Assembly (NCBI GenBank): GCA_035633115.1
Contig: DASQFN010000047.1
Coordinates: forward strand, 434,001-498,000
DNA from: Gemmatimonadaceae bacterium
GTDB taxonomy: Bacteria; Gemmatimonadota; Gemmatimonadetes; Gemmatimonadales; Gemmatimonadaceae
Direction: 5' to 3'
DNA length: 64,000 nt
Numbering within the stretch: the stretch's first letter is position 1; each line of letters opens with the position of its first letter. Below, in pieces: positions 49,632-59,558 of this stretch. Under the pieces are notes generated by a model. That model was not told the DNA's origin, made no database searches, and worked only from the letters and a program-made list of their open reading frames with translations. Both the position numbers and the translations under genes were made by a program.

Positions 49632-50914
49632 GCCGCCACCGCCTGCGCTTCGGCCAAGAGAACGTCGATGAAGTCGTACGACGGGTAAACCGGCATCGGC
49701 AGCGACCGACGCAGCTCCTCGAAGACGACATCGTCGAGAAAGATTCCGTCGTCGTTGATCGTTTCCGCGGGAATGAGTGCGATCGAGAGATCGTGACGAT
49801 CAGCCAGCGCACCGCGGATGTCGGCACCCACGAGAAGTCCAGCCGTTGTGATCGTCGGCCCAAACAGCGAATTCTCGGCGACGATCACCTCGAAAGCAGC
49901 GCCTGTCGCGTTCTGCAGCTGCGCTATGAGCTCGGGCATAAGAGCGGCCATTCCCTTCCCCGTCACCACTCCAATGCGCCTGCCATCCATTCGTGGCAGA
50001 TCATCGACGCCGGCGGCGACCCTCGAGCGGAGCGAGGCGACCGCCCCGATGCCGTTCTCGATCTGCGAGAAATCTCCATAGTGATCAGCCGGTGGCAGCT
50101 CGCGCTCGGCCAGCAGATACAGCTCGTCCGAGCCGTAGACCCAGTTTTCTCCGCGCTCTCGCTGAGCTCGCTCGCTCCACCGCGCAACCCTTTCCAGGAG
50201 CTGACGGGCTGCAGCCGCATCCATGGGCTTGCCGGTGTAAAGATGAGAGAACTGCGTGATGCCCACGGGAACTACTGCCGCAGAGATAACCGCGTCTCCG
50301 AGCTTCCATAGATCGCTCAGGGATTCCTCGAGTACATCTGCGTCATTCAAGCCGGGAACGACAACCATCTGGCAGTGAAACTGAATGCCACCCTCGGCGA
50401 GGCGGGTCAGCTGCTCAACTATGTTGGGTACACGAGGATTGTTGAGAAGGACCTTCCGTGCCTCCCAGTTCGTCGCATGAACCGATACGTAGAGGGGAGA
50501 CAGGCGATACTCGAGGATTCGCGCGATGTCCCGCTCCTTCACATTCGACAGCGTGGCGAAATTGCCGTACGTGAACGACAGCCGGTAGTCGTCGTCGCGG
50601 ATGTAGAGGTTTCGGCGAAGTCCGACAGGAAGGCCTTCGATGAAGCAGAACTCGCATCGGTTGGCGCAGCGTCGCACCGTGGGCGGCTCGAGAGTGACAC
50701 CGAGCTGCTCGCCCTCTGGCCGCTGGATCTCGTAGACGATTTCGTCGCCGTCGGGTTGCCTCGCTTCGACGAGAAGCTCGTCGTCGGCGGTCAGAAACTC
50801 CCAGTCCAGAAAGTCGTGCAGGTCGCGGCCGTTCACCGAGATCAGCTCCGTTCCGACTTCGATACCGAGCTCGTCGGCGATACTGTCCGGCAGGACGCGG
50901 GCGACTTTAACCAT
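49628..50914 (-). CDS. DUF512 protein with PDZ-like and radical-SAM-like parts
   Basis: 428 aa. The N-terminal ~65 residues resemble a PDZ domain (ADELGIEVGTELISVNGRDL). A CX3CX2C set (RRCANRCEFCFIEGLPVGLRR) then begins the radical-SAM-like core, followed by the DUF512 domain. Close relatives are found in Firmicutes, Cyanobacteria and others next to der, exactly as here; their reaction is unknown. The ATG at 50914 lies ~9 bases from a TAAATT box, so its message may have a very short leader. Confidence 0.85.
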   Translation of the reverse strand: MVKVARVLPDSIADELGIEVGTELISVNGRDLHDFLDWEFLTADDELLVEARQPDGDEIVYEIQRPEGEQLGVTLEPPTVRRCANRCEFCFIEGLPVGLRRNLYIRDDDYRLSFTYGNFATLSNVKERDIARILEYRLSPLYVSVHATNWEARKVLLNNPRVPNIVEQLTRLAEGGIQFHCQMVVVPGLNDADVLEESLSDLWKLGDAVISAAVVPVGITQFSHLYTGKPMDAAAARQLLERVARWSERAQRERGENWVYGSDELYLLAERELPPADHYGDFSQIENGIGAVASLRSRVAAGVDDLPRMDGRRIGVVTGKGMAALMPELIAQLQNATGAAFEVIVAENSLFGPTITTAGLLVGADIRGALADRHDLSIALIPAETINDDGIFLDDVVFEELRRSLPMPVYPSYDFIDVLLAEAQAVAA

Positions 50915-50973
50915 AGCTAAAGTAATTTAGAGATATAGCCGCCGAACACAAGGAATTGCCTAATGTTAGCTCG

Positions 50974-52797
50974 CTACACAGGCGAGCTCGCTGCGAGAGA
51001 TTCAAGGAGTCGCCGGGCCTGCTCCGCGTTGAATCCCGGGACCTTGGAGATGGCCTCTTCGCTGGCCTCGCGAACACCCTGAATGCTCCCGAACTCCTGG
51101 AGCAGGCGTCGCCGCTTCACCGGCCCGATTCCCGGCACCTTCAGGAGTTCCGACGTGAGCGTCCGCATGGTGCGCCGCTTCCGGTTGTAGGTCACAGCGA
51201 AACGGTGCGCCTCGTCGCGGATCTGCTGGAGAAGGCGAAGCGCCGTCGATCGGCGCGACATTCGGATGGGCGTCTCCCGTCCCCAGACGTAGACGTCTTC
51301 CTCACGCTTTGCAAGGCTGATGAGCGGCCTGTCCCCGAGCGCCAGCGACTCCAGCGCCTCGTGTGCGGCCGAGAGCTGCCCCTTGCCGCCGTCGACGATT
51401 ATCAGATCAGGGAGCGGCTTTTCATCGGCCTGGCGCCGCTGGAAGTAGCGCGTCACCACTTCCCGCATTGACGCGAAGTCGTCGCTACCCTCCACGGTCT
51501 TCACGCGGAATTTCCGGTATTCGCCACGCTTCGGCCGGCTGTTCTCGAACCATACGCCTGCGCCTACTGTGTCGGTTCCCTGGGTGGTCGAGATGTCGAA
51601 GCACACCATCGTTCGCGGGAGGCGCTGGAGCCCCAGCTCCCGGCCGAGCTCGTACACCGGGTCGCCTGCGACGGTCGCGCCCTCGATGGTCGCGGCCCGC
51701 AGCTCCTCCAGCAGATGACGGGCGTTCTGCTGCGCCAGGTCCACCAGCTCGCGGCGTGATCCACGCTGCGGAATGAGAATCTTCGTGCCGGATAGCGACT
51801 CCTCCAGGAGCTCGCGATCGCCGAAGTCAAACGGCACGAGCAGCTGGCGTGCGCGTTCATGCAATGCGACATAACTGCCCGCGAGATACGCCAGCAGAAT
51901 TGCGGAATCCTCCTCTCCTTCGACGTTGACGAGGAACCTGTGCTCACGGGAGAGGAGCTTTCCGTTGCGCACGCGGAGCAGGACTGCGCAGGCGTCGTCT
52001 CCGTCGCGCGCGAAGCCGATCACGTCGCGATCACCGCCTTCGACCTCGAGAACTACTGTGGGCTCCTCCATCTGATCTAGGTGTTGAAGCGCGTCACGAA
52101 GCTCCGCTGCCCTTTCGAAGTCGAGTGAGCTCGACGCAGCCTCCATCCGCTCCTTGACGCGGCGCATCACCTCGTCGGGACGACCATCGAGGAACAGAAC
52201 GACCTCCTCGATCATCGAGCGGTATTCCATCTGGCTCTGCGCGAGGATGCACGGCGCTTTGCAGCGATGGATGTAGTAGTCGAGGCAGGGCCGGTCAGGC
52301 ATCTCGCGCGGCATGTCGTAGTTGCACGATCTGACGGTGAAGATCCGCTTGACGACGTTCAGGGCGCGCCGCATGGCGCCCACGTCGGTGTAGGGACCGA
52401 AGTAGCGCGCACCGTCGTTCTGCAGCCGGCGTGTCACGTATACGCGGGGGAACGCCTCCTGGACCGTGACCTTGATGTACGGATACGACTTGTCGTCGCG
52501 CAGCGAGATATTGAATCTCGGCCTGTACTCCTTGATGAGATTCGCCTCGAGGATCAGCGCGTGCGCCTCGCTTGGCACTACGATCGTCTCTACGTCGACG
52601 ATTTTTCCGACGAGGTGGCGTGTCTTGGGACTCTCTTCGTGGTCGGCGCCGAAGTAGCTCCGCACGCGGGACCTGAGGCTCTTTGCCTTCCCGACGTACA
52701 GAATCTGCCCGTCCCCGCTTTTCCAGAGATAGACTCCGGGTCCGTCGGGCAGGTGAGGCAGCTTCGATGCGACTTTGTCGGGGACGGTGATCATCAC
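50974..52797 (-). CDS. uvrC: Excinuclease ABC subunit C
   Basis: 607 aa. Makes both incisions in nucleotide excision repair. The GIY-YIG domain (GPGVYLWKSGDGQILYVGKA, residues ~19-38), the UVR/UvrB-binding motif near 215 (RMEAASSSLDFERAAELRDAL), the RNase-H-like nuclease (FDISTTQGTD, IVDGGKGQL) and a C-terminal helix-hairpin-helix pair are complete. GTG 52797 or ATG 52794 starts it. No partner uvrA/uvrB in the window. Confidence 0.97.
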   Translation of the reverse strand: MMITVPDKVASKLPHLPDGPGVYLWKSGDGQILYVGKAKSLRSRVRSYFGADHEESPKTRHLVGKIVDVETIVVPSEAHALILEANLIKEYRPRFNISLRDDKSYPYIKVTVQEAFPRVYVTRRLQNDGARYFGPYTDVGAMRRALNVVKRIFTVRSCNYDMPREMPDRPCLDYYIHRCKAPCILAQSQMEYRSMIEEVVLFLDGRPDEVMRRVKERMEAASSSLDFERAAELRDALQHLDQMEEPTVVLEVEGGDRDVIGFARDGDDACAVLLRVRNGKLLSREHRFLVNVEGEEDSAILLAYLAGSYVALHERARQLLVPFDFGDRELLEESLSGTKILIPQRGSRRELVDLAQQNARHLLEELRAATIEGATVAGDPVYELGRELGLQRLPRTMVCFDISTTQGTDTVGAGVWFENSRPKRGEYRKFRVKTVEGSDDFASMREVVTRYFQRRQADEKPLPDLIIVDGGKGQLSAAHEALESLALGDRPLISLAKREEDVYVWGRETPIRMSRRSTALRLLQQIRDEAHRFAVTYNRKRRTMRTLTSELLKVPGIGPVKRRRLLQEFGSIQGVREASEEAISKVPGFNAEQARRLLESLAASSPV

Positions 52798-52800
52798 CTA

Positions 52801-52806
52801 ATTATA
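52801..52806 (-). promoter_or_regulatory. -10 box of uvrC
   Basis: A perfect TATAAT on the minus strand ends four bases before the GTG and seven before the ATG of uvrC. A start site at the normal distance from it would fall on or next to the start codon, so the message may be leaderless. The -35 region is not clear. Confidence 0.5.
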
Positions 52807-52888
52807 CCTGCACCTTCGACGCTGGTTCGAATCGGACGAGGAAGCGACCACGCCGCTTCGCATCCGACAAGAAGTGGCCCGAGATGCG

Positions 52889-54457
52889 TTAAGTTCGACG
52901 ACGCAGCCGAGCGGTGAGTGCCTGCGCCTCGGGAACCTTTAGCAGCGCGGTGATCAACAAGTAAGTCATACCGTAGGCGGCAAGTATGAGCAGGCCGATG
53001 AGCACCGTGTGTGTTCCGTACAGCGTCAGCTTCGCGCCCCACGCGACCAACGCCGAGACGATTGCCGCCGCCCAGATGCGAAGCGTGAACCCCGCGGGCA
53101 GGCTAGTCGGTCCGATTCGCTGCGTGAGTGCCCGCCTCAGAAGATAGAACTCGACGCACGCCGCAATGCCTCCTGCTGCGGTGAGTCCGGCAGCGCCCAG
53201 TCGGGGATCCAGACCGAGCCAACCCGGCAGGCGGAGAGCGCCAACGTACCCCAGCACGATCGCCAACGCGACACGAAGTACCGCAAATCGAAGCGGGGTG
53301 CGCGTATCCCGAAGAGCGTAAAACGTCGACGAGTACAGCCTTCCCCACGTTGACGGCAGCAAACCGATCGCCGCGCCTGCGAGAATCTGCCAGACCCACA
53401 CACTGTCCGCGCGTGTGAATCGTCCGGACTCGAACAATACCGCGGCAATCACATCGCCGAGGGCGAGGAACGCGATCGCCGAGGGTACGATGAAAAAGGC
53501 AATTCGCTCGAGGCCGCCGTCGAGGCGGCCGCGCAGATATGATGCGACCTCCTGCGGTGTTCCCGTCGCGCTGGACATCACCGGCAGCTCCGCAGCCGAC
53601 ACAGCCATCCCGAACAGGCTCACCGGCAGCACGTAGAGAACCTGCGAATACGCAACGACCGCGACCGATCCTGCCGGTAGCCAGCTGGCGATGAGCTCGT
53701 CCACAAAAGCGCTTATCTGAACGACGCCGCGGCTGATGAAGGCTGGGACAAAATTGCGGATGACGGAGCGCGCGCTGACCGTGTTTGTCCCGAGATTGAG
53801 CCGAACGCCACGCGCGTACTTCAACACGAACGGGAATTGCACGCCGAATTGCAGAGCACTTCCAACCACCGAAGCCCATGCGACAATCTCTGCAAGACGC
53901 ACTTGCGGTGTTCCACTGCCGAAACCAATCAGCGCCGCGATCATCGTCAGATTCCACGCAACGGGCGCAGTGTAGCTGACGAAGAATTTTCGATGGCTGT
54001 TGAGAATTCCGAGGCACCACGCGGACAGCACGAGGAGCCCGGCGCCGGGAAACAGAATCCTCGTCAGCTGGATCGTCAGCTCCCGGCGCTCGCCGGTGAA
54101 CCCGCCGGCGACGAGTGTCACGAGCAGCGGCGCGAACAGCACTCCAAGCAGAACAATCACGGCCGAGACAAGAGCCAGCACCGCAGCTACGACGCCTGCA
54201 AGCCTGTCCGACTCTTCCTTCTTCTTTTGCGCCAGCAGACCGGCGTATTCGGGAATAAATGACGCCGAGAGCACGCCTTCACCGAACAGGTTCTGCAGCA
54301 GGTTCGGAATTCTTATCGCAGCGTTAAGGGCATCCGCAGCCAGCGAGGAGCCGAAGTAATGCGCGAAGAACTTGTTGCGAATGAGGCCGGCGATGCGGCT
54401 GAGGAAAATCCCGCCACCGACAAGGAACGAGGCTCGGCGGGAGCCGTCCTGACTCAT
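52889..54457 (-). CDS. murJ: Lipid II flippase MurJ
   Basis: 522 aa, about 14 transmembrane segments. Flips lipid II across the inner membrane for peptidoglycan synthesis. The N-terminal FLVGGGIFLSRIAGLIRNKFFAHYFG and EGVLSASFIPEYAGLLAQKK segments are diagnostic of MviN/MurJ, and basic residues (Arg in SRIAGLIRN) expected in the cavity are present. ATG overlaps the bshC stop by four bases. An 91-base gap separates its end from uvrC. Confidence 0.95.
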   Translation of the reverse strand: MSQDGSRRASFLVGGGIFLSRIAGLIRNKFFAHYFGSSLAADALNAAIRIPNLLQNLFGEGVLSASFIPEYAGLLAQKKKEESDRLAGVVAAVLALVSAVIVLLGVLFAPLLVTLVAGGFTGERRELTIQLTRILFPGAGLLVLSAWCLGILNSHRKFFVSYTAPVAWNLTMIAALIGFGSGTPQVRLAEIVAWASVVGSALQFGVQFPFVLKYARGVRLNLGTNTVSARSVIRNFVPAFISRGVVQISAFVDELIASWLPAGSVAVVAYSQVLYVLPVSLFGMAVSAAELPVMSSATGTPQEVASYLRGRLDGGLERIAFFIVPSAIAFLALGDVIAAVLFESGRFTRADSVWVWQILAGAAIGLLPSTWGRLYSSTFYALRDTRTPLRFAVLRVALAIVLGYVGALRLPGWLGLDPRLGAAGLTAAGGIAACVEFYLLRRALTQRIGPTSLPAGFTLRIWAAAIVSALVAWGAKLTLYGTHTVLIGLLILAAYGMTYLLITALLKVPEAQALTARLRRRT

Positions 54458-55986
54458 ACCAGCGTCGCTACGTGATCTCTCACTTCGGGCATCACCGAGT
54501 CGAAGAGCTCATCGCCGTACCTCGCCATTAGGGGAATGCCGTTGAGTATCCGCTCCTGAGGAACGCCGAACGGATAAAGCGAAGCTCGGGCGGCGGCGAT
54601 CTCGTGCAGTGCAGAGCTCCCTTCCCGCTTCACCGCCGCCGTATAGCGCCGCTCCAGGCGCTCGACTCTATGAAGCAGGTTGCGGCGAAGCCCTTCGAGA
54701 ACCCGAGGCGAAACAAGAAGATCGTCATGACGCTCGGCGAGACGCGCTACTTGCTCTTCGACCGTCCTGCGAAGATCGACGAGTGACGCTCTCAGTTCAT
54801 GCGGAAGAGACTGCGCGGCCAGTCTGGTCTCGACCGCGTGAGGATCGCTGAAGTCGGCCGGCGACAAGCTGTGGCGCTCGAGAATTTTGTGGATGCGGGG
54901 CTCCACCACCATGCCCGACCATCGCGGAAGGATGAGCGGGAGCTCCGAGCCGAGTGCTGCGGCAACGGCCCCAACTTGCGCAAAGTATGCGATCTCAGCC
55001 GGTCCCCCGAGGTAGGCGACCGTCGGAAGAATGTGGCGCTCGACAATCGGCCGAAGCAGCACGTTGGGTGAGAGGCTCTCCAGCGCGCTGTCGCTCGAGA
55101 CGTGTGCCGGGTTGCCGAGTGATACACGCGCCCGTCGCCCGTCAGTCGCCGAGAAGACCAGCGACCGGCCGCGCACTGTCTGGACCTGCGGAGAAAATCC
55201 GGCGGACTTGATTTCACTGTCGCGTGCAACAAGCGCCGCCTCGACCTCCTTTCCGTGCTGCAATGCCCGCTGCAGCAGCGGACGCGCGCGTTCTCGCACC
55301 GAGTCGTGCGATGAATCCAGCACAGCTATTCCACGAGGAGTCAGCACCTCACGAAGCAGCTTGACGAACGAGCTGCCTATTGTCTCACCGGGCTTGTAGG
55401 CGCGCGCGATGACGTCGAGTACGCCAGCGTGCGGCGCGGATCCGGCTGCGCGGCGCAGAGCCTCCAGCTGCGACGTCGCGTCGCCGAGTGGAACGAGCGC
55501 CATTGGCAAACCGGGGTCGTCGCGGCCCGCGAGCTCGATTCGCTGTGCACCGTCAGGAGTGACCATGACGGTCGATCGAGCCTCGTCGAAATCGGAGTCG
55601 TCGGTCGCCGCCCAGAAAACAGGCGCGACTGGCCGGCCTGTCGTCGCCTGAAGAGCGTTGGCAAACTCGAGCGCGGAAAGTGCCTTCCACCAGGTGTAGA
55701 GCGGGCCTCCAAACAAACCCGGCTGCTGCCCGCACGTGACCACGAATCCGTCGCGTTGTGCGGCAGCCAGACGGTCGGCCGCCGGCCCGCTCGGTTCGAG
55801 GGCACCCTCGAGCGCCGTGAGCCACTCGGGCGACTCCATCGACCTGATCACCGCGTCGGCGCGCGCTCTCCAGCCGTCGCTGCCGCGCGGAGGCGCAGTG
55901 TACCACGCGGCATCGAGCGACCCATCCAACGCAGCACGCGTGAGCTTCTTTCCCGCAAGCGGCGTGGAGATTACGCGGAGCGTCAA
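54454..55986 (-). CDS. bshC: Bacillithiol biosynthesis cysteine-adding enzyme BshC
   Basis: 510 aa from the TTG at 55986, which overlaps the upstream stop (TTGA) as many genes here do; the longest frame reaches 56034. BshC adds cysteine to GlcN-malate, the last step of bacillithiol synthesis. Marks include VVTCGQQPGLFGGPLYTWWKALSAL, FWAATDDSDFDEA, and VAYLGGPAEIAYFAQVG. The C-terminal coil (RRTVEEQVARLAERHDDL) is normal for the family. bshA and bshB are not in the window. Confidence 0.92.
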   Translation of the reverse strand: MTLRVISTPLAGKKLTRAALDGSLDAAWYTAPPRGSDGWRARADAVIRSMESPEWLTALEGALEPSGPAADRLAAAQRDGFVVTCGQQPGLFGGPLYTWWKALSALEFANALQATTGRPVAPVFWAATDDSDFDEARSTVMVTPDGAQRIELAGRDDPGLPMALVPLGDATSQLEALRRAAGSAPHAGVLDVIARAYKPGETIGSSFVKLLREVLTPRGIAVLDSSHDSVRERARPLLQRALQHGKEVEAALVARDSEIKSAGFSPQVQTVRGRSLVFSATDGRRARVSLGNPAHVSSDSALESLSPNVLLRPIVERHILPTVAYLGGPAEIAYFAQVGAVAAALGSELPLILPRWSGMVVEPRIHKILERHSLSPADFSDPHAVETRLAAQSLPHELRASLVDLRRTVEEQVARLAERHDDLLVSPRVLEGLRRNLLHRVERLERRYTAAVKREGSSALHEIAAARASLYPFGVPQERILNGIPLMARYGDELFDSVMPEVRDHVATLV

Positions 55987-56717
55987 CTGCGGCTCGCGAA
56001 GAGAATGACGCGCGGTGACGCTTCGGTGAGCCATTCGCCGCCATAGTCACCGAATGCTGTCTCGATGCGGAACCCTGCACGTTCCATCATTTCCTCGAGC
56101 TCACGGCGTGTGAAGAGTCGGACGCGCTCCACGAACTCGCGCCCCTCGCTCTCGAGAGAAATGTGCTTTACCACGAAGCGACCTCCGTCCGTGATCTCGC
56201 GCCTCTGCGCCACAACCCGCCCGCCGATGCTCCGCTCATCATGTGGCACGAGCTGCTCCCGCACCCGCTCGGCGTTGAGATAATCGAGAACGAATGTGCC
56301 TCGAGGTGCGATGACCCGCGCGAGATCCCGAATAACCAGCTCGTGCTCCTGATCGGTCTCGAAGTAGCCGAAGCTGGTGAAGAGATTGACCACCAGATCG
56401 AACGCCGAGTCGCGGTAAGGAAGCGCCCGGACGTCCCCGCGGACGAGTCTGGCGGGCGTGTCATTGCGTCGCGCAATTCGGAGCAGGACTTCCGAGAGGT
56501 CGATCCCCGACGTCCACCACTGCTTTCCGAGATACCTGGCGTGGCGTCCGGACCCGCACGCCAGGTCGAGAACCTTGCGCACCGGGCGGGTCCCCACAGT
56601 TCGAGCAATGAGACCCACGGCGCGCTCCGCCTCCGCTTCGTTGCGGTGCGGATACAGCGCGACGTAATCCTCGCCGAACCATTCCTCGAACCATTCGGAA
56701 TCCCGTGTGCCGCTCAC
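55983..56717 (-). CDS. Class I SAM-dependent methyltransferase
   Basis: 244 aa from the GTG at 56717, which overlaps rlmH by four bases (GTGA); a longer frame to 56966 is a shadow of rlmH. It begins SGTRDSEWFEEWFGEDYVALYPHRNE, then VLDLACGSGRHARYLG (SAM loop), GIDLSEVLL, and DLVVNLFTSFGYF. The C-terminal part has an inserted strand pair. Substrate unknown; small-molecule methyltransferase most likely. Neighbours give no clear clue. Confidence 0.85.
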   Translation of the reverse strand: MSGTRDSEWFEEWFGEDYVALYPHRNEAEAERAVGLIARTVGTRPVRKVLDLACGSGRHARYLGKQWWTSGIDLSEVLLRIARRNDTPARLVRGDVRALPYRDSAFDLVVNLFTSFGYFETDQEHELVIRDLARVIAPRGTFVLDYLNAERVREQLVPHDERSIGGRVVAQRREITDGGRFVVKHISLESEGREFVERVRLFTRRELEEMMERAGFRIETAFGDYGGEWLTEASPRVILFASRS

Positions 56718-57175
56718 TTGTGATACGGTTCTCCCCGCACGATGGTGCCCGCCCGGTACAGCTGCTCGGCGAGGACGAGCCGCGCCAGCTCGTGAGCGAG
56801 CGTCCATGGTGCCAGCGACAAGCGAACGGACGATTTGGCGAGCACCTCCTCCGAAAGACCGAAGGCTCCGCCGATGACGAACGCCAGATCCCGGTCCCGG
56901 TCCCGCTCGGTGCGCAGCCATTCGGCGAAGCGCTCCGATGTATAGCTGACACCGGAAGCATCGCATGCGACAAGACGCGATGCACCGGCGCGCTCGGCGA
57001 GTCGATCTCCCTCCTTCTGCCGGACGATTCGAGGCGTAAGGGACGCTGACCGCTCCTCTTTCACCTCTTGAACGTCGAGCGGCCAGTACCGCGCCGCCCG
57101 AGTCTCGTAATCATGGATGGCCGCCGAGAGAACGGCATTTCGCGGTTTCCCGACGACCGCGACAGTCAATCGCAT
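56714..57175 (-). CDS. rlmH: 23S rRNA (pseudouridine1915-N3)-methyltransferase RlmH
   Basis: 153 aa from the ATG at 57175 (the open frame extends upstream into gdhA). SPOUT-family enzyme acting on Psi1915 of assembled 70S ribosomes. LTVAVVGKPRN at the start, the cofactor knot FVIGGAFGLSEEV and SLAPWTLAHELARLVLAEQLYRA and the closing GEPYHK are all typical. Start overlaps the gdhA stop by one base. Confidence 0.96.
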   Translation of the reverse strand: MRLTVAVVGKPRNAVLSAAIHDYETRAARYWPLDVQEVKEERSASLTPRIVRQKEGDRLAERAGASRLVACDASGVSYTSERFAEWLRTERDRDRDLAFVIGGAFGLSEEVLAKSSVRLSLAPWTLAHELARLVLAEQLYRAGTIVRGEPYHK

Positions 57176-58482
57176 CAGGCGTAAATGCCCCGAAGCCTGT
57201 GAACAGTCGCAACGCGGTTGATCGCGAGCATGTATGCCGCAGTGCGCATGTTGACCTGGTGCTGGCTCGACAGCGTGAGAACGGCCTGAAAGCTCTGTAT
57301 CATGATGTCGCGAAGCCGGTCGTTTACAAGCTGCTCGGTCCAGAAATAGCCGCCGCGATTCTGCACCCACTCGAAGTACGAGACCGTCACACCGCCGGCG
57401 TTGGCGAGAATGTCGGGAATGACAAACACCCCATTCTCCTCCAGGATGGAGTCGGCAGCGGCGGTCGTTGGTCCATTGGCGCCCTCGCAGATTATTCTCG
57501 CGCGGACGTCGCGGGCGTTCTTCGTAGTGATCACGTTCTCGAGGGCTGCCGGTACCAGCACGTCCACGTCGAGTGTGAGAAGGTCCGCGGCGCTGATCAG
57601 GTCCCCTTTCGTGTAGCCGTCGAGATGCCGGTGCTTTCTGACGTGATCGATGGCGTCGTTGACGTCTATTCCGTCAGGGTTGTAAATGGAGAGCGATCGA
57701 TCTCCGATAGCTACGACCTTGCATCCCTCGGCCTCGAGGAGCTGAGCTGCAACGGAGCCGACATTGCCGAAGCCCTGGACCGCCACGGTCGTGCCGGCCA
57801 CAGGCATACCGAGATGTGCGAGTGCCTCTTTAGTCACAATCATGCAGCCGCGCCCGGTGGCTTCGCGGCGGCCGAGCGAGCCCCCCATCTCCACGGGCTT
57901 CCCTGTAACTACAGATGTAGTTGTATGCCCGACGTGCATCGAATACGTGTCCATGATCCACGCCATCACCCGCTCATTCGTGTTGACGTCGGGAGCCGGA
58001 ACGTCGGAGTCCGGGCCGAGGACATTTATGATTCCGGCCGTGTAGCGGCGGGTCAGCCGCTCGAGCTCGCCGATGCTCATGGTGTGCGGATCGCACACCA
58101 CGCCGCCCTTTGCGCCGCCGAAGGGAATGTTTACGACGGCGCATTTCCAGGTCATCCACGCGGCAAGAGCTTTTACCTCCTCGAGCGTGACGGTGCTGTC
58201 GAACCTGATTCCCCCCTTTGCCGGACCCCGTGAGGTGTTGTAGAGAACACGAAAGCCAGTGAACACCTCGACCTCACCGCTGTCACGCATGACGGGAATC
58301 GATACGATGATCTGTTTTTCGGGATTTCTGAGGACGCGGTAAAGCCCCGGCTCGAGATCGAGCAGCTCAGCGGCGCGGTCGAAGCGAAGCATCATCGCTT
58401 CGAACGGGTTCTCCTCATTGAGGAATGTGTCCTTGTCAGGACCGACAATCGAGTCTGTTTGAAGGCGAAGATCGGTGGCCAT
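57175..58482 (-). CDS. gdhA: Glutamate dehydrogenase
   Basis: 435 aa from the ATG at 58482; the frame continues upstream to 58641 into lpxK and is rejected. Interconverts glutamate and 2-oxoglutarate plus ammonia. The catalytic Lys region is [10 protein letters not shown] and [19 protein letters not shown]; the dinucleotide fold is [17 protein letters not shown]. The [10 protein letters not shown] block confirms the family. Length fits the NAD-type hexameric group. It follows lpxK by 41 bases. Confidence 0.95.
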   Translation of the reverse strand: MATDLRLQTDSIVGPDKDTFLNEENPFEAMMLRFDRAAELLDLEPGLYRVLRNPEKQIIVSIPVMRDSGEVEVFTGFRVLYNTSRGPAKGGIRFDSTVTLEEVKALAAWMTWKCAVVNIPFGGAKGGVVCDPHTMSIGELERLTRRYTAGIINVLGPDSDVPAPDVNTNERVMAWIMDTYSMHVGHTTTSVVTGKPVEMGGSLGRREATGRGCMIVTKEALAHLGMPVAGTTVAVQGFGNVGSVAAQLLEAEGCKVVAIGDRSLSIYNPDGIDVNDAIDHVRKHRHLDGYTKGDLISAADLLTLDVDVLVPAALENVITTKNARDVRARIICEGANGPTTAAADSILEENGVFVIPDILANAGGVTVSYFEWVQNRGGYFWTEQLVNDRLRDIMIQSFQAVLTLSSQHQVNMRTAAYMLAINRVATVHRLRGIYA

Positions 58483-58523
58483 GAGTGGGTGATGGATTCG
58501 ATGACGCGTGACTGCGTCCTCAG

Positions 58524-59558
58524 CTACCCTCGGTTGAGTTCGGGAGCAAGCCGGGTCAGCAGCTTCTCGATCGCTTCCTCCCCACTTTCCACGTTCAAAG
58601 CCTGTGAAACATACCATAATGGGGGTGTGGTGACAGGCCACAAAACACCCAGTTTGACCGCATCCTTGAGGGTGCAGACAAACATCGTGTCGTCACGGCG
58701 CTCACCGCTAAGAAGTTCGGTTATCTCGGCAGCCGTGTAGCGATGATGGTCAGGAAAGCTGTGCGGCTCGACGCGGGCGCCGGCTTCCGTCACCTGTCGG
58801 AAAAACACCTCGGAATCTGCTATACCGGCAATTGCAACGACTGGCCGCCCCGCGATCTCCGCAAGAGGGAGGGTCTCACCAGCCGCGGTACCGACAACCC
58901 TGCGAAGCTCACCGAGTGCGAAGCTGACAACTGCCTGCGGCAGCTGCGGAGCGGCGTCGCGAATTGTGGCGGCGAGCCCGTTTATGGTCGGGTCGTCTGC
59001 GGTCTTTCGCGTGATCACGGCGATCGACGCGCGCTGGAGAGCACGAAGCGGCTCACGCCACGGACCTGCCGGCAACAACCGCGGCGACCCGCGCCATTGC
59101 TCGGCCGCGATCAACACGATGTCGGCAATGCGTCCCGCCGCGCGATGCTGAAACGCGTCGTCGAGCACGGCAACCGTCGCTCCGATTGCGGCCGCGCGCC
59201 TGATGCCTTCGGCGCGCTGGGGCTCGATCACAACGGGAATTTCCGGATTCAGGCGGGCATGCACGAGCGCTTCGTCGCCCCCGTAGCCGCGCAGCACGAC
59301 AGCAGGCTGCGAGCCCCTCCTTGCGAGCTCGGCAGCGAGCCATGCCGCAAATGGAGTCTTTCCGGTACCGCCAACCGATAGATTCCCGACGCTGACGACA
59401 GGAATCGGCGACGTGCGCACGCGAAGCAGCGAGTGATCGTACATCCAGCCTCTCGCAGCGGTAACCGCTCTGTACGCAGCTTCGAATGGCGTGAGCGCGA
59501 TGCGAGCGGTGCGCGAAACCGCGTCGTCACCGCGCCATATCCGGTCAATCAGGTGCAA
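58524..59558 (-). CDS. lpxK: Tetraacyldisaccharide 4'-kinase
   Basis: 344 aa. Phosphorylates the 4' position of the lipid A precursor at the inner membrane. The P-loop [20 protein letters not shown] (~residues 56-75), [10 protein letters not shown] and [10 protein letters not shown] segments are characteristic; a hydrophobic N-terminal part anchors the enzyme. The start is a TTG overlapping the DUF374 gene by ten bases. Together with lpxA, lpxB and lpxC it forms a lipid A run. Confidence 0.95.
   Translation of the reverse strand: MHLIDRIWRGDDAVSRTARIALTPFEAAYRAVTAARGWMYDHSLLRVRTSPIPVVSVGNLSVGGTGKTPFAAWLAAELARRGSQPAVVLRGYGGDEALVHARLNPEIPVVIEPQRAEGIRRAAAIGATVAVLDDAFQHRAAGRIADIVLIAAEQWRGSPRLLPAGPWREPLRALQRASIAVITRKTADDPTINGLAATIRDAAPQLPQAVVSFALGELRRVVGTAAGETLPLAEIAGRPVVAIAGIADSEVFFRQVTEAGARVEPHSFPDHHRYTAAEITELLSGERRDDTMFVCTLKDAVKLGVLWPVTTPPLWYVSQALNVESGEEAIEKLLTRLAPELNRG

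Noticed and set aside
57199-58233. 344-codon plus-strand frame
   Set aside because: Antisense to glutamate dehydrogenase, which shows all its motifs.
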